Shown here piece by piece: positions 41,008 to 50,199 of a stretch of 56,032 bases of DNA. Both the position numbers and the translations under genes were made by a program. Source of the DNA: Candidatus Eisenbacteria bacterium. GTDB lineage: Bacteria > Orphanbacterota > Orphanbacteria > Orphanbacterales > Orphanbacteraceae. The notes below the pieces were generated by a model that did not search any database, was not told the DNA's origin, and worked only from the letters and a program-made list of their open reading frames with translations. The stretch covers positions 1-56,032 of the forward strand of contig VGIW01000011.1 of NCBI GenBank assembly GCA_016867715.1, in the 5' to 3' direction. The first letter of the stretch is position 1, and every line of letters starts with the position of its first letter.

Positions 41008-42033
41008 ATGATCGATCTTCGAAGCGACACGGTCACGAAGCCGACCGCCGGCATGCGCGAGGCGATCGCTCGCGCGGAAGTGGGGGACGATGTTTTCGAC
41101 GAGGACCCGACGATCCATCGCCTGCAGGAGCGCGTCGCTTCCCTTCTTGGGAAAGAGGACGCGCTCCTCGTGCCGAGCGGAACGATGGCGAACACGACGG
41201 CGGTCCTCACCCACACGGAGAGGGGAGACGAGGTGATCGCGGAAGAGGGAGCGCACGTCTTCAACTACGAGAGCGCCTCCTCGGCCGCGTTCGGCGGTCT
41301 TCAGTTCCGGACGATCCCGACGGCGGCGGGGTCCTTCACCCGCGAACAGATGATCGAGAAGATCCGCTTGTCGAACCTCCACCATCCGCGAACGCGGCTC
41401 GTCTGCATGGAGAACACTCACAACCGGGCGGGGGGAACGATCTATCCGATCGAGGAGATGCGTCGGATCGGCGCCGCTTGCCGGGAGAGAGGGATCCGCG
41501 TGCATCTCGACGGCGCGCGCCTCTGGAACGCGTCGGTGGCATCGAGAATCCCGATGGCGGAGTACGCCGCCTCCGCCGACTCGGTCTCCGTGTGCCTCTC
41601 GAAGGGGCTCGGCGCGCCGGTCGGGTCGCTCGTCTCGGGGACGAGGGAGTTCGTCGCGCGCGCGCGGAAGACTCGGAAGATGCTCGGCGGCGGCATGCGG
41701 CAGGCAGGCGTCCTCGCGGCGGCGGGGCTCTACGCGATCGAGCACCACGTCGATCGGCTCGCCGAAGATCACGAGAACGCGCGGCTCCTCGCCCGGACCC
41801 TCGACGGGATTCGCGGGGTTCGCGTCGACCTCGCGACCGTGCATACGAACATCGTCATCGCGGACGTGCGGGATCATCCGCTCGGCGAGACGGGGATCGT
41901 CGAGAAGATGAAGGAGAAAGGCGTCCTCTTCCTCGCGATCGGACCGGGACGCCTCCGTCTCGTCACGCATCTTGATGTCTCAAGATCTCAGGTGGAAGAG
42001 GCCTGCGCTCTCCTGTCGAAGGCGCTTTCGTAA
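41008..42033 (+). CDS. Low-specificity L-threonine aldolase
   Basis: A 341-residue PLP enzyme of fold type I. It begins with the family motif DLRSDTVTKPT, has H83 stacking on the cofactor (EEGAHVFNYE), D168 in HLDGARLWNAS and the PLP lysine K199 in CLSKGLGAPVGS. It splits L-threonine or allo-threonine to glycine and acetaldehyde. ATG 41008 lies 4 bp after the selB stop, with AAGGAG within the end of selB. The set of neighbours does not suggest a special substrate. Confidence 0.92.
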   Translation: MIDLRSDTVTKPTAGMREAIARAEVGDDVFDEDPTIHRLQERVASLLGKEDALLVPSGTMANTTAVLTHTERGDEVIAEEGAHVFNYESASSAAFGGLQFRTIPTAAGSFTREQMIEKIRLSNLHHPRTRLVCMENTHNRAGGTIYPIEEMRRIGAACRERGIRVHLDGARLWNASVASRIPMAEYAASADSVSVCLSKGLGAPVGSLVSGTREFVARARKTRKMLGGGMRQAGVLAAAGLYAIEHHVDRLAEDHENARLLARTLDGIRGVRVDLATVHTNIVIADVRDHPLGETGIVEKMKEKGVLFLAIGPGRLRLVTHLDVSRSQVEEACALLSKALS

Positions 42034-42046
42034 CAGGGAGGCTCGC

Positions 42047-43258
42047 TTGAGGGAGGATCGAAAGGCGCCGGGGACGCTTTTCCTCGTCGGAACGCCGATC
42101 GGGAACATGGGCGATCTCTCGCCGCGCGCGCGGGAGACGCTGGAGAGCGTTTCGCGGATCGCGGCGGAGGACACGAGGAGGACCGGTCTTCTTCTCTCGA
42201 GAATCGGCGTCCGGACGCCGATGGCCTCGTTTCACGCCCACAACGAAGCGAAGCGGATTCCGGAGATCCTCGCGCGTCTCGCGCGCGGGGAGAGCGTCGC
42301 GGTGGTCTCGGACGCCGGGAACCCGGGGATCTCCGATCCGGCGGAGCGGCTCGTGCGCGCGGCCGTGGAGAGCGGCTTCGCGATTGTTCCGATTCCGGGT
42401 CCGAGCGCGTTCGTCGCGGCGCTCGTCGCCTCCGGCCTCCCCTCCGGTTCCTTCGTGTTCGAAGGATATCTTCCGAGCCGCGCGAGCGCCCGGCGCGAAG
42501 CGCTTCGCGCGCTCCGAAGCGAACGAAGGACGATCCTCCTTCACGAATCGCCGAAGCGCGTGGCGGCGCTTCTCGATGATGTTCGGGACGTGCTCGGCGA
42601 CCGCCGCGTCGTTCTCGCGCGCGAGATCACGAAGAAGTTCGAGGAGTTCGCGCGCGGGACCGCGGGGGAGCTTCTCGCGCGTCTTCGCGAGCGAGCGCCG
42701 AAGGGGGAGTTCGTCGTCGTCGTCGAGGGGGCGCCGCCCGGCGAGCCGCTCGAAGCGTCAAGAGTTCTCGGCATCGTGCGCGAGGAAATCGCCGCCGGCC
42801 GCACGCTCCGCGACGCGGTCCGCGCCGCCGCCCGCATCGCTCGTTGGAAGGAGCAAGAGGTGTATCGGCTCGCGAGCGAGGGGAGCCCGTTCGATGCTCC
42901 CTCTCATGAAGCGGAACAGGAGAGCGGATCGGGGCCGAAAAAATCACCGGTGTCCGAAGCGGATCGTTTCGTCCGCTACGTGATCCTTCTCACGATCGTC
43001 CGTCCCGAGCTTCTCTGCGAGGACCTCGTTCGCGCGCACGTGGCTCACCTGAAGCGGATCGAGGAACGTGGTCATCTCGAGCTGTGCGGGCCGTTCGCGG
43101 ACAAGAGAGGGGGGATCGTGATCCTCCGCGGCGTGACCGAGGAGGATGCGCGCACTCTCGCCGAAGCGGATCCCTTCGTCTCTTCCGGAGCCGATCGCTA
43201 CGAGCTCCGACGGCTCGATCTCTCCTCCCGCGACAACGACCACATGGGGATGGGATAG
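42047..43258 (+). CDS. rsmI: 16S rRNA 2'-O-ribose C1402 methyltransferase fused to a YCII domain
   Basis: A 403-residue protein. Residues ~8-285 are RsmI: LFLVGTPIGNMGDLSPRA, AAEDTRRTG, SDAGNPGISDPAE and PIPGPSAFVAALVASGLP. It 2'-O-methylates C1402 of 16S rRNA. After a short linker, residues ~305-395 read as a YciI-like (YCII) domain, with HVAHLKRIEERGHLELCGPF and EADPF, an alpha-beta fold with a conserved His. The fusion is unusual. TTG 42047 follows GGGAGG; the downstream frame is uninterrupted. Confidence 0.88.
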   Translation: MREDRKAPGTLFLVGTPIGNMGDLSPRARETLESVSRIAAEDTRRTGLLLSRIGVRTPMASFHAHNEAKRIPEILARLARGESVAVVSDAGNPGISDPAERLVRAAVESGFAIVPIPGPSAFVAALVASGLPSGSFVFEGYLPSRASARREALRALRSERRTILLHESPKRVAALLDDVRDVLGDRRVVLAREITKKFEEFARGTAGELLARLRERAPKGEFVVVVEGAPPGEPLEASRVLGIVREEIAAGRTLRDAVRAAARIARWKEQEVYRLASEGSPFDAPSHEAEQESGSGPKKSPVSEADRFVRYVILLTIVRPELLCEDLVRAHVAHLKRIEERGHLELCGPFADKRGGIVILRGVTEEDARTLAEADPFVSSGADRYELRRLDLSSRDNDHMGMG

Positions 43259-43322
43259 GGTTTCTCTCTCGCGGAGACCTCTTCGAAACACATACGGAAA
43301 GAACTGCCCGGCGGTCCGGCGG

Positions 43323-43360
43323 GGAGCAGCCTTCCGACGGACCGAGGTGGACGCTGCTCC
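43323..43360 (+). terminator. Hairpin after rsmI (candidate terminator)
   Basis: GGAGCAGC and GCTGCTCC (43323-43330, 43353-43360), with an overlapping CGGTCC/GGACCG pair around 43313-43344. No T run follows. The rest of this 296-bp gap shows only a weak possible promoter, TGGACG-N18-TATCTT (43348-43377). Confidence 0.35.
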
Positions 43361-43554
43361 TCGGCTCGTGCTATCTTACTATTGAAATCAACAAGTTGCC
43401 GGTCTTCTGGGGACAGCATGCTGATGTCGGGATGATTCGCGGCTTGCCCCGATCGCGGGCCGGACGAAATCGGTTTAGGCCGATGCTCGCCGGCTTGTGC
43501 TCCTTCGATAGAGGAGGGTATCGGTCGGGCGGTCGAGAGGGAGGAGGAAGCGCG

Positions 43555-44106
43555 ATGTCGTCGAGGAAGATGTGCGTAGTTGTCATCGGGCTCGTCCTGC
43601 TTTCCGCCGTGAGCGCTCGCGCACAGTACACCGTGGAACTGGACTTGGACGACCACCTCGGCAACGGCCCGGACACCGTGTGCGTCGAGGTCGGCGAGGA
43701 TGTCTGGGCGGACGTTTGGATTCACGGGCCCGAGGCTCTGTGGCACTTTGGCGTATGGCTGTGCAACCTGGACAGATGTCTTCAGTTCCGCGGATGGTAT
43801 TGCAATCTCCCGCCAAGCTGGACCATCGTTCCCCCGCCCCCATGGGGCGAATGCGAACTGGTCCAAGGAGTGGATCTCACGATACCGCCGCAGCCGATCT
43901 CCCTTCCTTGGATGGTCTGCAGGGTCCGTTATCTCGCCGCGGTGGACCAGTGCATCGCGGATCTCACGATTGGTGCTGGTTCCGGGGTGGGGATCGTCGG
44001 TGGCGAGACCGTCTACTTCAACAGTTGGGTCGACGCAGCGGTGCGGATCGGGGCCACCTCAGTCGAGGAATCGTCGTGGGGGGCGATCAAGAGTCTCTTT
44101 CGGTGA
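43555..44106 (+). CDS. Small cysteine-rich secreted protein with SWG-type C-terminal tail
   Basis: A 183-residue exported protein. Signal peptide ~1-23 (ending SARA). The mature part is a single beta-rich domain with seven cysteines (D-TVCVEVGEDVWADVWIHG, then WHFGVWLCNLD) that looks like an Ig/cohesin-type fold, but I cannot name a family. It ends TSVEESSWGAIKSLFR, nearly the same tail as the beta-helix protein at 27265-28416. Codon use is less GC-rich than in neighbouring genes. ATG 43555 follows GGAGGAGGAAG. Confidence 0.75.
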   Translation: MSSRKMCVVVIGLVLLSAVSARAQYTVELDLDDHLGNGPDTVCVEVGEDVWADVWIHGPEALWHFGVWLCNLDRCLQFRGWYCNLPPSWTIVPPPPWGECELVQGVDLTIPPQPISLPWMVCRVRYLAAVDQCIADLTIGAGSGVGIVGGETVYFNSWVDAAVRIGATSVEESSWGAIKSLFR

Positions 44107-44150
44107 CGCGGCGGCTTGTTCCGGTACCTAGTACGTTCTCCCTGTAAGGC

Positions 44151-44194
44151 GTGTCAGAGCCGGCATCCTCTTGCCCCGGCCCCCGCTGAGACAG
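44151..44194 (+). repeat. Dispersed intergenic repeat, copy 2
   Basis: Second copy of the repeat at 34613-34660, lacking four bases near the end. A GGTACCTAGTAC stretch (44123-44134) lies just upstream, similar to the GGTACCT motifs at 10837-10923. Confidence 0.6.
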
Positions 44195-44233
44195 TATCTC
44201 GCGTGCTTTCGCCGGACCGAGATCACCCTCGCC

Positions 44234-44261
44234 TTGACGGAGCCTTCCCGAAGCTGATAGC
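44234..44261 (+). promoter_or_regulatory. Candidate promoter of the phosphatidyltransferase gene
   Basis: TTGACG (44234-44239), a 16-bp spacer and GATAGC (44256-44261). A start near 44268 would exclude the in-frame GTG at 44262 and supports the ATG at 44301. Confidence 0.45.
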
Positions 44262-44300
44262 GTGGCGCGCGGCTGTGGATTCGGCGCCGGAGAAGAGCTC

Positions 44301-44879
44301 ATGTGCGCGCTCGTCAGCAAGGAAGGAAAGCAGCGCCTGCGGTCCTTCGCGGATCCGTTGGCGGGTCTTTTCGTTCGCGCGCGCGTGCACCCGAACGTGC
44401 TCACGGTCGCCGGGTTTCTCCTCGCGGTCGCCGCGGGGTATCTTCTAGGACTCGGTCATCTTCGCTCGGGAGCGATCGTCTTCCTCGCGGGCGGCCTCTT
44501 CGACATGCTCGACGGAGCGGTGGCGCGCGCCTCCGGAAAGGGGTCGCGCTTCGGGGCGTTCTTCGACTCGACGGTCGACCGTTACGCGGAGATCGTTCCG
44601 TATCTCGGGCTCTCCTTTTGGATGCGCGCCGACTCCCTCTTCTTTCTCCCGTTTCTCGTCATCACCGGTTCGCTCATGGTGAGCTACACGCGCGCGCGCA
44701 TCGAGGGTCTCGGCGGGACGTGCGAGGTCGGGCTCCTCGAGAGGCCGGAGCGGATCGTGCTTCTTTTCCTCGGCCTTCTCCTCGGCGGCCGCGCGCTCAC
44801 GGTCGCGCTCGTCCTCCTCGCGGCCGGCTCGCATTTCACCGCGTTTCAGCGGATGCGCCACGCCCGGCGGGTCCTGTAG
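44301..44879 (+). CDS. CDP-alcohol phosphatidyltransferase family protein
   Basis: A 192-residue integral membrane enzyme. The family motif D-x2-DG-x2-AR-x8-G-x3-D-x3-D is complete: D68, D71, G72, A75, R76, G85, D89 and D93. About five or six membrane helices are visible. Such enzymes join a CDP-linked lipid to an alcohol such as glycerol-3-phosphate or inositol phosphate; the alcohol cannot be told from sequence. The ATG at 44301 has GGAGAA upstream. Confidence 0.9.
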   Translation: MCALVSKEGKQRLRSFADPLAGLFVRARVHPNVLTVAGFLLAVAAGYLLGLGHLRSGAIVFLAGGLFDMLDGAVARASGKGSRFGAFFDSTVDRYAEIVPYLGLSFWMRADSLFFLPFLVITGSLMVSYTRARIEGLGGTCEVGLLERPERIVLLFLGLLLGGRALTVALVLLAAGSHFTAFQRMRHARRVL

Positions 44880-44924
44880 GGACCATGTACCGAGTTGCTT
44901 GGAATCAGTGCGTGTCCCCGCCCT

Positions 44925-44953
44925 TTGCCTTGAGGAACCGTTTGTGGTATGTG
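44925..44953 (+). promoter_or_regulatory. Candidate promoter of the ctpA-to-TPR/TonB operon
   Basis: TTGCCT (44925-44930), a 17-bp spacer and TATGTG (44948-44953), in the 209-bp gap before the S41 protease gene. It is the only reasonable match there. Confidence 0.45.
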
Positions 44954-45088
44954 TTGTTGTAGAGACGGAGGTCGAGGGCCCCCATGGCGGCCGATTCGGT
45001 CGGGCCGGCGGAAGACGCGGAGCGCCCCGGCGACCCGAGGAACCGGGCGCGATCGCCGTCGGGTCGCATCCAAGGGAAGGATAGGATC

Positions 45089-46729
45089 ATGTCGAACATC
45101 CGCCGCCGTTTGCTTCTCGTCGGCGCCGTCGCTCTTCTCATCGGTTTCGCCGCGGTCGCCGGCCGCTCCGAAACGAAAGACGACAACGCGTACCGCCAGC
45201 TCCGGCGGTTCAGCGAGGTCCTCAACCGCATTCATTCCGAGTACGTCGAGGAGACCGAGATCGAGGATCTCATGGACGCGGCGATCCAGGGGATGGTGAA
45301 GAGCCTCGATTCGCACTCCCAGTACCTCGACCGGAAGCAGTACCGCGACCTGATGGTGGGGACGCAGGGGAGCTTCGGCGGGCTCGGCATCGTGATCTCG
45401 ATTCGGGACCAGATCCTCACGGTGATCGCGCCGATCGAGGGGACGCCCGCCTCGCGTATGGGGATTCAGGGGGGAGATCAGATTCTCTTCATCGACGGCG
45501 AGTCGACCGAGGGCTTCACGGCGGACGACGCGGTGAACCGCCTGCGGGGCCCCGAGGGGACCGAGGTCACGATCAAGATCCGCCGCGAGGGGGAACCGGA
45601 GCTTCTCGAGTACACGATCACGCGCGAGATCATCAAGCTGAGATCGGTCCCGTATAAGTACGTGAGCGAGGACGGGATCGGGTACGTGCGCGTCTCGCAG
45701 TTTTCGAAGACGACGAGCGCGGAGCTCGACGCGGCGCTCGACAGCCTCGAGAAGGTCGGGATTCACGGGGTGATCGTCGATCTTCGCGCGAACCCGGGGG
45801 GCTTGCTCGAGCAGGCGGTCGAGGTGACCGATCTCTTCCTCGATCGCGGACAGATGATCACCTACACGCAGGGGCGGCGGAAGAGCTCGGAGAACCGCTT
45901 CGTGGACGGGCGGGAGGCGGAGCACGGCCGCATGCCGCTCGTCGTTCTCGTCGACGAGCACTCGGCGAGCGCCTCCGAGATCGTTTCCGGCGCGATTCAG
46001 GATTGGGATCGGGGTCTCGTGGTCGGGAAGACCACATTCGGGAAGGGATCGGTCCAGTCGGTCATCCCGCTCGACGAGGAGACCGGTCTCAAGCTGACCA
46101 CCGCGAAGTACTACACGCCGAGCGGGCGGTGTATCCAGCGCGACGAGTTCAACCGCGGGAGCGGCCGCGCCGGGGAAGCCGACTCGGTCGCGGCCGGCGA
46201 GCGCGAGATCTTCCACACAAACGCCGGGCGTCCGGTCTACGGCGGCGGCGGCATCACGCCCGACATCGAGATCGAGCAGAGGAAGATGGAGGCTCTCGAG
46301 GCCCGCATCGAGCGCCGGGGCCTCTTCTTTACCTTCTCGGTCGAATATTTCCCGTATCATGCGATCGATGCGGAGTGGAACCCGGACGAAGAGGTCCTCG
46401 ATCAATTCCGCAACTTCCTCACGGAGAGGGAGATCGAGTACACGCCGGAGGAGTGGGAAGCTTCGGATCTCTACGTGCGGAACGGAATCAAGCGAGAGCT
46501 TTTCCGGAAGGCGTTCGGGGACGAGGCGGCGTACGAGGTCCTGAACACGACCGACACCCAGCTCCAGGCGACGTTCGATCTCTTCCGAAAGGCGGGAACG
46601 CTCGAGGCGCTTTTCGCCCTGTCGAACGAGTGGAGGCTGGAGAGGGAGCGCGAGTCGGCGCTCGCGGGCGAGCCGGCGGCGCGGGACACTCTCGGGATGA
46701 CGGTGCACGGAGAGCTGGACGGGGAGTAG
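45089..46729 (+). CDS. S41 family C-terminal processing protease
   Basis: A 546-residue exported protease. One N-terminal membrane segment (~6-25), a helical region, a PDZ domain (~90-170) and the S41 domain (~180-370) with nucleophile S294 in EHSASASEI and general base K319 in TTFGKGSVQ. The last ~170 residues are a helical extension, longer than in many CtpA proteins. It trims periplasmic proteins at their C-termini. ATG 45089 gives a full signal anchor. It lies 27 bp upstream of dus and probably begins the long operon. Confidence 0.92.
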   Translation: MSNIRRRLLLVGAVALLIGFAAVAGRSETKDDNAYRQLRRFSEVLNRIHSEYVEETEIEDLMDAAIQGMVKSLDSHSQYLDRKQYRDLMVGTQGSFGGLGIVISIRDQILTVIAPIEGTPASRMGIQGGDQILFIDGESTEGFTADDAVNRLRGPEGTEVTIKIRREGEPELLEYTITREIIKLRSVPYKYVSEDGIGYVRVSQFSKTTSAELDAALDSLEKVGIHGVIVDLRANPGGLLEQAVEVTDLFLDRGQMITYTQGRRKSSENRFVDGREAEHGRMPLVVLVDEHSASASEIVSGAIQDWDRGLVVGKTTFGKGSVQSVIPLDEETGLKLTTAKYYTPSGRCIQRDEFNRGSGRAGEADSVAAGEREIFHTNAGRPVYGGGGITPDIEIEQRKMEALEARIERRGLFFTFSVEYFPYHAIDAEWNPDEEVLDQFRNFLTEREIEYTPEEWEASDLYVRNGIKRELFRKAFGDEAAYEVLNTTDTQLQATFDLFRKAGTLEALFALSNEWRLERERESALAGEPAARDTLGMTVHGELDGE

Positions 46730-46756
46730 AGAGCGGCGGAGCACGGAATCCTCGGC

Positions 46757-47746
46757 ATGCGGATCGGCCGGCTGACGATCGAACGGGGGGCGCTGCTCGC
46801 CCCCCTTTGCGGGATCACGACCGGGCCGTTTCGGCGGATCTGCCGAAGGCTCGGCGCCTCGCTCGTTTTCTCCGAGACGATCTCCGCGGACGGTCTCTAC
46901 CAGATGAACCGGCGGACGATCGCGCTCGCGCGCTTCGATCCGGAAGAAAGGCCGATCGGGGTTCAAGTGTTCGGATGCGATCCGGAGCGGATCGCGGTGG
47001 CGGCGCGCATCGTCGAGGACCTCGTTCAGCCGGATCTCATCGATCTCAACTTCGGGTGCCCGGTTCCGAAGTTCGTGAAGAACGACAAGGGGGCGGCGCT
47101 CCTCAAGGATCCGCCTCGGATCGGACGGATCGTCCGCGCGGTCGTCCGCGCGGTCTCCGTCCCCGTCACCGCGAAGATCCGCGCGGGCTGGGACGAACGG
47201 ACGGTTCGGGCGGCGGAGATCGCCCGCGTGGTGGAAGCGGAGGGAGGAGCTCTTCTCACGGTTCACGCGAGAACGAGGGCGCAAGCGTACGGCGGCGAGG
47301 CGAACTGGAACTGGGTCGCCGACGCGGTGCGCGCCGTCTCGATCCCGGTCGTCGGAAACGGCGACATCGCGGACGCAAGGACGGCCGAGCGGCGGATGGC
47401 GGAAACCGGCTGCGCCGCGGTGATGATCGGCCGCGCCGCGATCGGCAACCCGTGGATCTTCCGAGAAGTCGGGCATCGTTTGCTTCACGGCGTCGAACCC
47501 CCTGCGCCGAACCCCGAGGAGAGGCTCCGCATGATCCGCGAGCACCTCGCCCTTCACATCGAGGACCGCGGTCTCTTCACGGGGATCCGCGAGTTTCGGC
47601 GGCACCTCTCGTCGTACGTCCGCGCTCTGCCGGGGAGCGCGGCCTTCCGCGCGTGGGCGAACGCCGTCGAATCGCGCGAGGAGCTGGAGGAGGGCCTGGA
47701 GACGTTCTTCGGCCGCCTCTCGCAGGGAGCCGCGCATGGATCGTGA
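46757..47746 (+). CDS. dus: tRNA-dihydrouridine synthase
   Basis: A 329-residue FMN-dependent Dus of the DusB type. It starts with the LAPLCGITTGPFRRICRRLG region, has the active-site cysteine in DLNFGCPVPK and the phosphate-binding VVGNGDIADA and IGRAAIGNPW. It reduces uridines in the tRNA D-loop. The stop overlaps larB by 11 bp. The subfamily is not certain. Confidence 0.92.
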   Translation: MRIGRLTIERGALLAPLCGITTGPFRRICRRLGASLVFSETISADGLYQMNRRTIALARFDPEERPIGVQVFGCDPERIAVAARIVEDLVQPDLIDLNFGCPVPKFVKNDKGAALLKDPPRIGRIVRAVVRAVSVPVTAKIRAGWDERTVRAAEIARVVEAEGGALLTVHARTRAQAYGGEANWNWVADAVRAVSIPVVGNGDIADARTAERRMAETGCAAVMIGRAAIGNPWIFREVGHRLLHGVEPPAPNPEERLRMIREHLALHIEDRGLFTGIREFRRHLSSYVRALPGSAAFRAWANAVESREELEEGLETFFGRLSQGAAHGS

Positions 47747-48494
47747 CCGCATTCGGGAGATCCTCGAGGAGATCCGCGGCGGGCGCCTCTCCATCGACTC
47801 AGGCCTCGAGAAACTCCGTCTTCTTCCTTTCGAGGATCTCGGCTTCGCGCGCGTCGACCACCACCGCGGTCTCCGCCAGGGATGGCCGGAGGCGATCTTC
47901 TGCGAGGGGAAAAGCGCGGACGAGGTCGCCTCGATCGCCCGTTCGATTCTTGATGCAGGAAGCAATCTTCTCGCGACGCGCCTCTCCGCCGAGAGCTTCG
48001 AGGTCCTCGCCCGCGCGGTCGAAGGCGTTCGCTACAATCCGAGAGGGAGAACGGCCGTCAAGATCGTGAAGCCTCCGCCCGAGGGGCATTCGGTCCTTCT
48101 CCTCACGGCGGGCACTTCCGACATCCCGGTCGCCGAGGAGGCGGCCGAGACCCTCGCGGTCCTCGGGCACGCTCCGGTCCGCGTCTACGACGTCGGCGTC
48201 GCCGGGATCCACCGCCTCTGGTCGGAGGAGAAGCGAATCGAGGTGGCGCCGGTCCTCATCGTGGTGGCCGGCATGGAGGGGGCGCTCCTCTCGGTCGTCG
48301 CCGGGATCGCGCGCGTCCCGGTGATCGGCGTTCCGACGAGCATCGGGTACGGGACCGCCCTCGGCGGGCTCACCCCCCTCTTCGGGATGCTGAACAGTTG
48401 CGCTTCGGGCACCACTGTAGTAAACATCGACAACGGTTTCGGAGCCGCGTGCGCGGCGCACCGCATCCTCCAATGGATCCCGAGGCGCGTATGA
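47736..48494 (+). CDS. larB: Nickel-pincer cofactor biosynthesis protein LarB
   Basis: A 252-residue LarB (AIR carboxylase-like). The C-terminal half has TAGTSDIPVAEEAAETL, VVAGMEGALLSVVAG and VPTSIGYG, as in PurE-related LarB proteins. LarB carboxylates nicotinic acid adenine dinucleotide to begin the nickel-pincer nucleotide. It overlaps dus by 11 bp and larC by 4 bp (ATGA). LarE and an obvious lactate racemase are not in the window. Confidence 0.94.
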   Translation: MDRDRIREILEEIRGGRLSIDSGLEKLRLLPFEDLGFARVDHHRGLRQGWPEAIFCEGKSADEVASIARSILDAGSNLLATRLSAESFEVLARAVEGVRYNPRGRTAVKIVKPPPEGHSVLLLTAGTSDIPVAEEAAETLAVLGHAPVRVYDVGVAGIHRLWSEEKRIEVAPVLIVVAGMEGALLSVVAGIARVPVIGVPTSIGYGTALGGLTPLFGMLNSCASGTTVVNIDNGFGAACAAHRILQWIPRRV

Positions 48495-49660
48495 AGGTCG
48501 CCTACTTCGACTGTCCCTCCGGCGCGAGCGGCGACATGATCCTCGGCGCGCTTTTCGATGCGGGGGTGGACCCGGCGGAGCTCGAGCGGGGTCTCGCCTC
48601 GCTCGCGATCGAGCGCTTTCGGATCGAGACGGAGAAGCGGACGCGGGGCGGGATCGGCGCGACCGGCGTGCGCGTGATCGTCGAGGAGAAAGCCCGCCGC
48701 CGGGGGTTTCCGGAGATCGCCGAGGCGATCGGCGCGTCCGAACTTCCTTCGAGCGTCAAGGACCGGGCGATCGAGGTCTTCCGGCTCCTCGGCGAGGCGG
48801 AGGCGGCGGTCCATCGGATCCCGCTCGAGAGGGTTCACTTCCACGAGGTCGGGGCGGTCGATGCGATCGTCGACGTGGCGGGCGCCCTTCTCGGTCTCCA
48901 TCTTCTCGGGATCGAGGAAGTGCGCGCGTCGGTTCCGGCGACCGGGACCGGCTTCGTCCGCGCGGCGCACGGGCTTCTCCCTCTCCCGGCCCCCGCCGTC
49001 GCCGAGATCCTGAAAGGACGTCCGCTCCGCTTCACGGACGTGGAAGGGGAGCTCCTCACGCCGACCGGCGCGGCGCTCCTCGCGGGGCTCACCGAATCGT
49101 TCGGGCCTCCGCCTCTTCTTCGCATCGAGCGGATCGGATACGGCGCGGGGACCGCCGACCGCCCCGAGATGCCGAACCTCCTCCGCCTCTTCATCGGCGA
49201 GGAGAGCGAGAGGCTCGCGGGCGAAACGGTCCTTCAGATCGAAAGCGATGTAGACGACGTCCCCGCGGAGCTCATCGGCCACCTCTACGAACGGGCGCTC
49301 GCCGAGGGAGCGCTCGATCTCGTGGTGCTCCCCGCGCTCATGAAGAAGAACCGGCCGGGCCACCGAATCTCGCTTCTCGCCTCTCCGTCCGACCGGGAGA
49401 AGATGGCGCGTCTTCTCATGGAGGAGACGGGAACGCTCGGCGTCAGGATCCTCGAGGTCCCGCGCGCGGCGCTTCCCCGGGAGGTCGTGCGCCGGACGAC
49501 GCGCTTCGGCGCGATCCGCTACAAACGCTCCGAGCTTCCGGGAGGAAGAGTTCGCCTTTCGCCGGAGTACGAGGACTGCGCCGCCGTCGCGCGGGCGCGC
49601 AACCTGCCCTTCCTCGAAGTGTGGGAGGCCGTCCGCCGGGACGGGGAGGAGAACGAGTGA
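48491..49660 (+). CDS. larC: Nickel-pincer cofactor biosynthesis protein LarC (single frame)
   Basis: A 389-residue LarC. It begins with [19 protein letters not shown], has [17 protein letters not shown] near 116-132 and the C-terminal domain [14 protein letters not shown] onward. LarC inserts nickel into the pincer nucleotide, using CTP. In some Firmicutes it is made from two frames by ribosomal frameshifting; here it is continuous. Start and stop overlap the neighbouring genes (ATGA, GTGA), so it is co-translated with larB and pyrR. Confidence 0.94.
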   Translation: MKVAYFDCPSGASGDMILGALFDAGVDPAELERGLASLAIERFRIETEKRTRGGIGATGVRVIVEEKARRRGFPEIAEAIGASELPSSVKDRAIEVFRLLGEAEAAVHRIPLERVHFHEVGAVDAIVDVAGALLGLHLLGIEEVRASVPATGTGFVRAAHGLLPLPAPAVAEILKGRPLRFTDVEGELLTPTGAALLAGLTESFGPPPLLRIERIGYGAGTADRPEMPNLLRLFIGEESERLAGETVLQIESDVDDVPAELIGHLYERALAEGALDLVVLPALMKKNRPGHRISLLASPSDREKMARLLMEETGTLGVRILEVPRAALPREVVRRTTRFGAIRYKRSELPGGRVRLSPEYEDCAAVARARNLPFLEVWEAVRRDGEENE

Positions 49661-50199
49661 CCGCACGCCGCACCGTGCTCGAGCAGCGGGAGATGCATTG
49701 GGTCGTGACCCGCCTCTCCCACGAGATTCTGGAGAGGAACCGGGGCATTCGCGATCTCGTCGTCGTCGGGATCCGCACCCGGGGGGCTCACCTCGCGGCG
49801 CGAGTCGTCCGCGAGATCGAGGCGATCGAGGGGCACCGCGTCCCGCTCGGCATCCTCGACATCACCCTGTACCGGGACGACCTGCAGGACGTCGGGCCGC
49901 AGCCGGTGATCCGCGGGACGGACATTCCTTTCGACATCGAGGAAAAAGTCGTGGTGCTCGTCGACGACGTTCTCTATACGGGCCGCACCGTGCGGGCCGC
50001 GCTCGACGAGATCATCGACTTCGGCCGGCCGAAGCGGATCTGGCTCGCGGTGCTCATCGACCGCGGCCATCGCGAGCTTCCGATCGCGGCCGACTTCGTC
50101 GGAGAGCGGCTGCAGACGGCGGAGAACGAAGTGGTGGAGGTGATGGTGACGGAGGAAGACGGAGAGGACGGCGTCTTCATGCGGGAGATCGCGAAGTGA
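49657..50199 (+). CDS. pyrR: PyrR: uracil phosphoribosyltransferase/pyrimidine operon attenuator
   Basis: A 180-residue PyrR. The PRPP motif is [15 protein letters not shown] (104-118), and the N-terminal [13 protein letters not shown] and the GIRTRG segment are typical. PyrR binds mRNA leaders to control pyrimidine genes and may also make UMP from uracil. It is followed by pyrB and pyrC with overlapping ends. Its own upstream region is larC coding sequence, with no PyrR-binding attenuator recognised. GTG 49657 has GGAGG eight bases upstream. Confidence 0.94.
   Translation: MTARRTVLEQREMHWVVTRLSHEILERNRGIRDLVVVGIRTRGAHLAARVVREIEAIEGHRVPLGILDITLYRDDLQDVGPQPVIRGTDIPFDIEEKVVVLVDDVLYTGRTVRAALDEIIDFGRPKRIWLAVLIDRGHRELPIAADFVGERLQTAENEVVEVMVTEEDGEDGVFMREIAK

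Noticed and set aside
34396-44194. The short direct repeats as a CRISPR array
   Set aside because: Only two copies 9.5 kb apart, not regularly spaced, and no cas genes.
44846-47965. A 1039-codon minus-strand frame opposite ctpA and dus
   Set aside because: Antisense shadow with biased composition and no domain.
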